Source: CAWJKP01 sp963843465
GTDB taxonomy: Bacteria > Planctomycetota > Planctomycetia > Pirellulales > Thermoguttaceae
Reading direction: 5' to 3'
Length of the DNA: 64,000 bases
NCBI GenBank assembly: GCA_963843465.1
Contig: CAWJKP010000004.1
Coordinates: 608,488 to 672,487, forward strand
Position 1 is the stretch's first letter. Every line of letters begins with the position of its first letter. This document shows positions 58,560 through 64,000 of this stretch, piece by piece. The notes under the pieces are model-generated. The model was given only the letters and a program-made list of their open reading frames with translations. It was not told the origin of the DNA and searched no databases. The translations under genes and the position numbers were made by a program.

Positions 58560-60186
58560 CATCATCGGCGTTGCGTTGGCGGCAGGACTGGCGATCGGGA
58601 GCATGGCCCGGGCCGGCCAGCAGAAGGCCTACCCCTTCTTCCCCTTCTGTATCGACTGGCACGACGCCAAGCATCGTTCCTTCGACGAGCAGGCAGTGAT
58701 GCTCAAGGATCTCGGCTACGACGGCGTGGGCCATATCTGGCTGGACGGGGTGGCCCAGCGGCTGAAGACTCTCGACGACGCCGGTCTGAAGTTGTTTCAG
58801 ATCACGATGGTGGTGGATATTACCCCGGGCAAGCCGGCTTACGATCCGCGGTTCAAAGACGTGCTGGCGTTGGTGAAAGGGCGCCACGTACAGTTCGCGC
58901 TGCTCGTGAACGGCGCGAAGCCGTCGGACGCTACGGCCGACGCCCGCGGGGTGGAGGTCCTGCGCGGGATGTCGGACCTGGCCCGCGACTCCGGCTCGCA
59001 GTTGCTGCTCTACCCGCACGTCGGCGACTGGATCGAGCGGATCGAGGACTGCGTCCGCGTGGCGGAGAAGGTCGATCGGCCGAACGTGGGCGTGATGTTC
59101 AATCTGTGCCATTGGCTGCGGGTCGACAAGCAGCGCGACTACCGGCCGCTGTTGGAGCGGGCCCTGCCGCGGTTGTGGGCGGTCTCCATCAACGGGGCCG
59201 ACGTGCGCGACGAGCGGCCCGGCTGGGACCATTACATCCAGCCGCTGGACAAGGGCTCCTTCGACGTGGGCGGACTGCTCCACACGCTCAAGGAGCTGGG
59301 CTACCAGGGTCCTATCGGCCTGCAATGCTTCGGCATCGGCGGCGACGCCCGCGAGCACCTCGCCCGCTCCATGGCCGCGTGGCGGAAGCTGAGCGAGAAC
59401 CTCGGGCCCGACGCGATCGACGCCGAGATCGCCCGGCTCAAGCAGGCCGGCTATGCGCTGGTCGACTTCCACATCCACCTCAAGGGCGGCCTGACCGCCG
59501 AAGAGGCGGTGGCCCTCAGTCGCCGTAGCGGCATCAAGTACGGCATTGCCGCCAACTGCGGGCTGAAGTTCCCCATCACCGACGACGCCGGCATCGAGCG
59601 CTACGTCGCCAGCCTCAAGGGCCTGCCGGTCTTCATCGGCATGCAGGCCGAAGGCCGCGAGTGGCTGCGGCTCTTCTCCCAGCAGGCCATCGCCAAGTTC
59701 GACTACGTCTTCACCGACGCCATGACGATCGTTGACCATCGCGGCCGACGGGCCCGGCTCTGGATCAAGGACGAGGTAGATGTCCCGGACAAGCAGGCCT
59801 TCATGGAGCTGCTGGTGCGGACGATCGTCGAGATCCTCAACCACGAGCCGATCGACATCTACGCCAATCCGACCTACCTGCCCGACGTGCTGGCCAAGGA
59901 GTACGACGAGCTGTGGACCCCCGAGCGGCTGACCAAGGTCATCGACGCCGCGGCCCGCAACGGGGTGGCCGTCGAGATCAGCAATCGGCTCCATTTGCCC
60001 AAGCCGGCCTTCATCAAGCAGGCCAAGGCGGCGGGCATCAAGTTCACCTTCGGCACCAACAACGTGGACTGCAACCTGGGCCGCGACGAGTACGGCCTGA
60101 AGATGATCCGGGAGTGCGGCCTGACCCCGCAAGATTTCTGGATGCCCAAGCCCGACGGCCAGAAGCCCGTGCAGGTGCGGAAGTAA
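58549..60186 (+). CDS. TIM-barrel isomerase/PHP-domain fusion protein
   Basis: A 545-residue protein with a signal peptide (KTSIIGVALAAGLAIGSMARA). Residues about 25-285 are a xylose-isomerase-like TIM barrel (SFDEQAVMLKDLGYDGVGHIW, NLCHWLRVDKQRDY, ISINGAD-type strand). Residues about 300-545 are a PHP-type metallophosphoesterase-like domain: YALVDFHIHLKGGLTAEEAV carries the HxH metal motif, followed by DYVFTDAMTIVD and a Glu/Asn-rich NRLHLPKPAFIKQAKAAG end with FGTNNVDCN. The fusion of two metal-dependent barrels in one exported chain is unusual; both halves keep their motifs. Confidence 0.8.
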   Translation: MKTSIIGVALAAGLAIGSMARAGQQKAYPFFPFCIDWHDAKHRSFDEQAVMLKDLGYDGVGHIWLDGVAQRLKTLDDAGLKLFQITMVVDITPGKPAYDPRFKDVLALVKGRHVQFALLVNGAKPSDATADARGVEVLRGMSDLARDSGSQLLLYPHVGDWIERIEDCVRVAEKVDRPNVGVMFNLCHWLRVDKQRDYRPLLERALPRLWAVSINGADVRDERPGWDHYIQPLDKGSFDVGGLLHTLKELGYQGPIGLQCFGIGGDAREHLARSMAAWRKLSENLGPDAIDAEIARLKQAGYALVDFHIHLKGGLTAEEAVALSRRSGIKYGIAANCGLKFPITDDAGIERYVASLKGLPVFIGMQAEGREWLRLFSQQAIAKFDYVFTDAMTIVDHRGRRARLWIKDEVDVPDKQAFMELLVRTIVEILNHEPIDIYANPTYLPDVLAKEYDELWTPERLTKVIDAAARNGVAVEISNRLHLPKPAFIKQAKAAGIKFTFGTNNVDCNLGRDEYGLKMIRECGLTPQDFWMPKPDGQKPVQVRK

Positions 60187-60301
60187 GAAACGGCTGAAGG
60201 ATAGCTTGCGGATTTGCAGAGACCATAAGCGAACTGGCCACAGATGTAACACGGATAAGCACGGATGCCTCTGTCTGCGCCGGAGGGGCATAGGAAAATA
60301 G

Positions 60302-60440
60302 CCCAGCGATTTATCGCTGGGTCGGAGTGGTCCAGCCTGAACGTTTTCGTCCCGTAGGGACGATTGAGACCGTCTCAACCGTCCCTACGGGACGAAACGG
60401 CCAAGGCGGGTGGTCTCTAACCCCAGCGATAAATCGCTGG
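60302..60440. repeat. Nested palindromes next to the integrase
   Basis: CCCAGCGATTTATCGCTGGG (60302-60321) and CCAGCGATAAATCGCTGG (60423-60440) bracket a 56-base inverted repeat whose arms are GTTTTCGTCCCGTAGGGAC and GTCCCTACGGGACGAAAC and whose centre is TTGAGACCGTCTCAA. It ends about 170 bases before the integrase start and may contain an attachment or recombination site; no tRNA gene is nearby. Confidence 0.7.
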
Positions 60441-60611
60441 TTCATTCGGTTTCCGGCAGTCAGGTTTTTTCGGCCGTTTTGTCCCTGCGTAAGGCATTCT
60501 GTCGTAAGCACTTACTTCGCGTGACGCGGTGCAGCGGTTTTCCGGGTGTCCCCAATGTGTCCCTGGGCGCGTGCTAGACTAGGGAAGTGGGGAGAACTAG
60601 GAGACCGTCTG

Positions 60612-61745
60612 ATGAAGCGTCAAACCAAGCCCTACTTCAAGAAGTCCCACCGTGCATTTTACGTTAACCTGAACGGCAAGCCAATCCGTCTCGCCAGCGA
60701 GGCGGAAGGCCACGAGAAGGCGATGGAAGCCTATTTCCGGGTCATGGCCGGGCGCTTGCCACCGAGCGACGACCTGACCGTGGCGGTGCTCATGCACCGC
60801 TTCATAGCCTCGCATGAGCACTCGCCGCCGGGCACCCGCCGCTTCTACACGCGGCCGTGCAGGTCGTTCCTGGACTACATCGGGGCCGCCCTGCGTGTCA
60901 GCGAGGCCGCCCCCTACCACGTCGAGACATGGCTACGCGAATGCCATGCCTTCAAGCGGCTGCCTAGTGGCAAGCGATCCGACCAGCCCACCAGCAGTAC
61001 CTACCGACATAATCTGGTGCGCGCGGTCAAATCCGCTTTCTGCTGGGGCGAGGCGCAAGGCTACATCGCCACAAACCCCGTCCGCCGAGTCAAGGTGCCG
61101 CCGCAAGTCCCCAGGGGCGACGAAGCCTACCTCGAACCGGACCAGTGGGCGAAGGTCGTTGCTTGCGACGACCCGAACCTGCTGGACCTGCTCGACGTGC
61201 TGACGGTTCTTTACGAAACCGGCTGCCGGCCCCAGGAGCTTCGGCGTGTGGAGAGCCGCCACTACGACCGGGCGGCCCGGACGTGGGATTTCGTCGTGGA
61301 GGAATCCAAGGGGAAGCGGGACCGGCGGACCGTGCTGCTGTCCGATGTAGCGTTCGAGATTTGCCAGCGCCTCGCGCTGAAGCATCCCGAGGGGCCGATC
61401 TTTCGGGACCGGCGGGGGAAGCCGTGGACGGCCACGGCCCTGAACCGCGAGTGCGAGAAGCTGTCGAAACTGGTGGGGTTCCACCTCACGCCGTACATGG
61501 TCCGCCACACCTTTGCCACTCGCAAGATTCTTGCCGGCGTGGACCTGATTAGCATAGCTGCCCTAATGGGGCATCGAAACCTGACCAGTTTGTCAAGGGT
61601 CTACGCCCATGTGATGCGCCGGCAGGACCACCTGCGGGCGGCGCTGAAACAAGAGCGCGTAACGCCGCAGGCAGCGCTACCACAGGCAGTGCTACCGCAG
61701 GCAGTGCTGCCACAGGCAGTGCTGCCCGTATCCCTACCGTCGTAG
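60612..61745 (+). CDS. Tyrosine recombinase/integrase with minisatellite tail
   Basis: 377 residues from ATG 60612 behind ACTAGGAGACC. A core-binding (SAM-like) domain is followed by the catalytic domain with the pentad R206 (TGCRPQELRR), K233 (ESKGKRDRR), R298 and H299 (YMVRHTFATRK), H321 (LMGHRNLTS) and Y331 (RVYAHVMRR). It is complete and probably active. The C-terminal PQAVL repeats (about 352-371) are encoded by a 15-base tandem repeat. It likely mobilises the small-gene region to its right. Confidence 0.92.
   Translation: MKRQTKPYFKKSHRAFYVNLNGKPIRLASEAEGHEKAMEAYFRVMAGRLPPSDDLTVAVLMHRFIASHEHSPPGTRRFYTRPCRSFLDYIGAALRVSEAAPYHVETWLRECHAFKRLPSGKRSDQPTSSTYRHNLVRAVKSAFCWGEAQGYIATNPVRRVKVPPQVPRGDEAYLEPDQWAKVVACDDPNLLDLLDVLTVLYETGCRPQELRRVESRHYDRAARTWDFVVEESKGKRDRRTVLLSDVAFEICQRLALKHPEGPIFRDRRGKPWTATALNRECEKLSKLVGFHLTPYMVRHTFATRKILAGVDLISIAALMGHRNLTSLSRVYAHVMRRQDHLRAALKQERVTPQAALPQAVLPQAVLPQAVLPVSLPS
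61665..61724 (+). repeat. 15-base minisatellite in the integrase gene
   Basis: Four tandem units of the pattern CC(G/A)CAGGCAG(C/T)GCT(A/G), differing at two or three positions, encode PQAAL-PQAVL-PQAVL-PQAVL. Confidence 0.85.
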
Positions 61746-61950
61746 ACATAGGTGCTCAGCATCAGGCGTCTTGCGGGGTCCTGGAATCGCCCAGAGGTCC
61801 GCCGTCGAGCCATCCTCTATCGAAGCAGACACACCCGCGGCTATCGTGCAGGGACCTTGTGTACGCCGGCCGCGGTGCGATCGCCACTGAATCAAAAGCC
61901 ACATGGAATCAAGCCGGCCGGGAAGCAAGCCGGCGGGAAACACTGAGGCT

Positions 61951-62139
61951 TCATGCACCTGATGAAGAGCCGCAGGCTTCTCGTGATCGAAGCCACGCAC
62001 ATGCTTCTCTGACCGTGCGCCACCAACGTGGCCGAAGCGCTATCGCCATGCCGAACACGGGGGAGCCCTTACGGCAAGGCACGTCTCTACGCCTAATCTG
62101 ATAACGTCCTTTGCGATATTCGGCCGTATAGACTCGCAC
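61951..62139 (-). CDS. Possible 62-residue protein, element-borne
   Basis: It would start at GTG 62139, about 10 bases after GGAG. The start MRVYTAEYRKGRYQIRRRDV and the block PVFGMAIALRP loosely resemble the next small gene to its right (YAAIFDGRKRRYRVRK and PVWPGPIALMP), hinting at two related tiny basic proteins. No domain recognised. Confidence 0.35.
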   Translation of the reverse strand: MRVYTAEYRKGRYQIRRRDVPCRKGSPVFGMAIALRPRWWRTVREACAWLRSREACGSSSGA

Positions 62140-62245
62140 TTGAATGACTCCGAAGATTATGAGAAGCTAACGTGCTATGACGCCAAACGTGCTGGTGCCA
62201 GGACGCCTGAAGGTCCTCGGCATGGATGCCTGCGGATTGCAACGA

Positions 62246-62284
62246 AAACGACGGCCGACCATCTTGGTCGGGCCGTCGTCAATC
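62246..62284 (-). terminator. Intrinsic terminator of the small-gene cassette
   Basis: On the minus strand GACGACGGCCCGACC pairs with GGTCGGCCGTCGTT and is followed by TTTTCG. It lies just after the stop at 62300, so it fits a rho-independent terminator. Confidence 0.65.
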
Positions 62285-62299
62285 TCTAACGTCCCGCCA

Positions 62300-62446
62300 C
62301 TACGAAAGACGGACGCCGGGGCGGAAGATCGGCATCAAGGCGATCGGCCCAGGCCACACGGGCTCGTGGTCCTTGACACGCAGGGTATATTTCCTCACAC
62401 GATACCGACGCTTGCGACCATCAAAGATCGCGGCATAGAAAGTCAT
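62300..62446 (-). CDS. Small basic protein (48 residues), unknown
   Basis: Starts at ATG 62446 with MTFYAAIFDGRKRRYRVRKY and ends GPIALMPIFRPGVRLS. It has a weak ribosome-binding site (CCAGG) and a hairpin terminator downstream. High Arg/Lys content. No family recognised. Confidence 0.45.
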   Translation of the reverse strand: MTFYAAIFDGRKRRYRVRKYTLRVKDHEPVWPGPIALMPIFRPGVRLS

Positions 62447-62626
62447 GGTTGACCTGGAATATGAGAAGACAAGCCGCCTGAAGGTTCCGGCGGAGCTACG
62501 TCGTCGAGCCGAGCCCAGGCAGGTGGGCGGGTGTGAGGGATTTTCCCAAAGCCCTCCGCCAATCGCCACGGTACGCTTCCTCGAATCTGGCATCCGTGCC
62601 GGCGGGATACTGTCAGCAGAAGAGGA

Positions 62627-62660
62627 GGGAACCCGGCAACGACGAGTCACCGGGTTCCCG
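62627..62660 (-). terminator. Hairpin after the 62689 gene, terminator-like
   Basis: GGGAACCCGG and CCGGGTTCCC form a 10-base stem separated by 13 bases. On the minus strand it is followed by TCCTCTTCTG, a weak U-tract. Confidence 0.45.
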
Positions 62661-62688
62661 CGGCATCGCACCGCCCGCTACGTTGCCG

Positions 62689-63209
62689 CTATCGGCTCTG
62701 GCCGAATTTGTTTGGTCGTAGGCCAAGCGCGGCCACGCCACGCTCCTGCCGAACCCGGATATAGTCGCCCGTGCCCTGTTTGGCCAAGGCCCCCGGATCA
62801 ATCCGCCCGTCTGGCGTTGTCGGTGGGGGCGGACCTTTCATCAAGTCCGGGAACCAATTCATCTCTGTATCACGCAGGCCGGCGATGTAGCGTTCCGCGG
62901 GCTGCAAGACACCGTGGCTATCCGGCACGGCCGCTTGTCCCTTGTCGTCGCGCTTCGCGCCGCGGTTGCGTAACTGGTCGGCCAGTGTCTTCGGGTTGAA
63001 GACGCCGGCCTCCTTGCAAGCGGTCAACAGGTCCCGAGTGAGAAGTTCACCTTCGAGGCGTTGGTTGGCGCGTCCACTTGCTGGTTCTTCGATTCCGCCT
63101 GCTGGGCACGCGCCTCGGCATCCTTAGCACGTTCGGTGACGTGGTAAGCGTAGCCGGTCAACTGATCGACGGGCAGCACGGCAAGTTCATCGGGTCCGAG
63201 AAAATCCAT
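62689..63209 (-). CDS. Element-borne protein, unknown (one frameshift)
   Basis: The start MDFLGPDELAVLPVDQLTGY (ATG 63209, RBS GAAGGTG) continues with a coiled-coil AKDAEARAQQAESKNQQ, then the frame breaks near 63065. Reading across one missing base gives RLEGELLTRDLLTACKEAGV and TLADQLRNRGAKRDDKGQAA. Total 174 codons. It resembles small phage or conjugative-element structural proteins in composition, but no family is recognised. Confidence 0.55.
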
Positions 63210-63288
63210 TGTCGTACACCTTCTACGTTGGGATGTCGTTGGGTAAAGCGGGGCCAGTCCCCAACATAACCGGCCCTGCGTAACAAAG

Positions 63289-63447
63289 TCACTTTGCGTT
63301 TCGCTTGGCGGTGGCAATGCGGCTTGACCGCACTGCGCGGCCGACGCGAAGATTGTGCTCGGCCTTCCGGCGGTTCTCTTCCGCCTTCTGGGCCTGGTAG
63401 AAGTCGTCGTTGTAGACGATCATCTTCGACTTCTCGACTGACTTCAT
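63289..63447 (-). CDS. Small protein (52 residues), unknown, element-borne
   Basis: MKSVEKSKMIVYNDDFYQAQ, then a helical KAEENRRKAEHNLRVGRAV and a basic end. The start codon ATG at 63447 follows GGAGCCTGGACG. It overlaps the end of the preceding gene by 4 bases, a sign of a translated cassette. Strong third-position GC supports coding. Confidence 0.6.
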   Translation of the reverse strand: MKSVEKSKMIVYNDDFYQAQKAEENRRKAEHNLRVGRAVRSSRIATAKRNAK

Positions 63448-63641
63448 CGTCCAGGCTCCTGCACGTCGCCTCGGATGTTCATTCGTGGGACGAGCACGTA
63501 GCTGCGTGACTGCCGCTCGTGTGACAGTTGCTTGTCCGCCGTACCGGCACGCCGCTGATCGGCGTTCAATGCGCGGACAGCGCCGGCGAGGATGCGCGTC
63601 TGCTTCGGGCTGGGCCGAGGTTCACTTTGATTTGCGTTCAC
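63444..63641 (-). CDS. Small protein (65 residues), unknown, element-borne
   Basis: Starts at GTG 63641, inside the end of the preceding gene (20-base overlap), and reads VNANQSEPRPSPKQTRILAG followed by an Arg/Gln-rich end RSYVLVPRMNIRGDVQEPGR. Its overlap with both neighbours supports it. No motif recognised. Confidence 0.5.
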   Translation of the reverse strand: MNANQSEPRPSPKQTRILAGAVRALNADQRRAGTADKQLSHERQSRSYVLVPRMNIRGDVQEPGR

Positions 63642-63792
63642 CGCTCTGACCCTCCTTGTCTTCGCTGCTGGCTTCCGTGATGCGAGCAAGCGTCCGCTGC
63701 CCAAGTCCGCGTCTGCCCATCAGCTTGGCGTGTTGGTTGGCGATGGTGGTCGCGCTCAACTTTGCCGCAGTGTCTTTTCCGGTTTTTTCCAC
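63622..63792 (-). CDS. Small protein (56 residues), unknown, element-borne
   Basis: Starts at GTG 63792, 7 bases after AGGAGAG, and reads MEKTGKDTAAKLSATTIANQ followed by a Gly/Arg-rich and acidic tail. First gene visible of the cassette that runs leftward to 62300. Confidence 0.55.
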   Translation of the reverse strand: MEKTGKDTAAKLSATTIANQHAKLMGRRGLGQRTLARITEASSEDKEGQSGERKSK

Positions 63793-63936
63793 GATTGACT
63801 CTCCTGGTGAAAAGTAACGAAGTTGATTCCGCGCGCCCCTCTGATCCGCGAGTCGTGTATCCTCTAGCGGACCAGAGGGAACGCGCCTAATGCCCAACTA
63901 GCGACCTGAAGCGGCCACCAGTCAGGACGCAACGGT

Positions 63937-64000
63937 TTATCGGTGCTTGCTGCGCTGCGGCCGGACGTAGCTCGGTGAGACGGCACGACGCTCGAACAGC
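63937..64000 (-). CDS. Possible C-terminal end of a gene cut by the window edge
   Basis: On the minus strand the frame LFERRAVSPSYVRPQRSKHR then TAA is open to the window edge with GC-rich third positions. Too short to be certain. Confidence 0.25.
   Translation of the reverse strand, partial: LFERRAVSPSYVRPQRSKHR

Overview
The window looks like a GC-rich planctomycete chromosome, probably a metagenome-assembled contig. The lineage call is inference. It rests on secreted PQQ-type beta-propeller proteins, Tat-exported Gfo/Idh and TIM-barrel sugar enzymes, a multiheme cytochrome c, an LRR protein with an N-terminal FQYSLRSLM anchor, and a peptidoglycan cluster (murE-murF-mraY-murG) with no murD or ftsW between mraY and murG.

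Layout: 1-10.6 kb holds the end of an M16 protease, a PIN-type toxin-antitoxin pair, a very large secreted protein of unknown function, a HicB gene with a degenerate HicA, a GGDEF protein, a ferritin, a DUF971 protein and a PQQ-type beta-propeller protein. 10.8-16.8 kb is the leftward mur cluster. 17-18.5 kb is a leftward alpha-L-fucosidase. 18.5-31.1 kb is a rightward nitrogen-fixation island: nifA behind a consensus sigma-54 promoter, then a second -24/-12 site and nifH-nifI1-nifI2-nifD-nifK-nifE-nifN-nifB-[2Fe-2S ferredoxin]-nifV. 31.3-38 kb is signalling: a hybrid histidine kinase, a Crp-family regulator and a CheB-CheR-PAS protein. 38.3-42.4 kb is a SWIM zinc-finger/SNF2 helicase pair. 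42.6-48.9 kb holds a DUF456 membrane protein, a TPR/O-GlcNAc-transferase-like protein, a TIM-barrel protein, a pentaheme cytochrome and a small membrane protein. 49-56 kb holds speA, an SH3b protein, an LRR protein and a second propeller protein. 56.4-60.2 kb is a sugar-metabolism operon ending in a TIM-barrel/PHP fusion. 60.3-64 kb is a mobile-element end: nested palindromes, a tyrosine integrase with a minisatellite tail, and a leftward cassette of tiny overlapping genes.

The nif island encodes the catalytic MoFe protein (NifDK) and its reductase (NifH), scaffold and cofactor enzymes (NifE, NifN, NifB, NifV), a candidate electron carrier, a transcriptional activator (NifA) and a post-translational ammonia switch (NifI1/NifI2). 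The gene order and the NifD/NifK sequences resemble the NifI-containing (group II/III) nitrogenases.

Two things run through the whole window. First, several families of palindromic repeats fill most intergenic gaps. They have also entered genes: they supply stop codons, rewrite C-termini (NifE, NifV, MurE) and encode in-frame inserts (MurG, histidine kinase, SNF2). Second, at least a dozen genes, including essential ones, carry one small indel where the downstream frame still reads the correct protein. This points to consensus sequence error rather than gene decay, and I annotate those genes across the frameshift.
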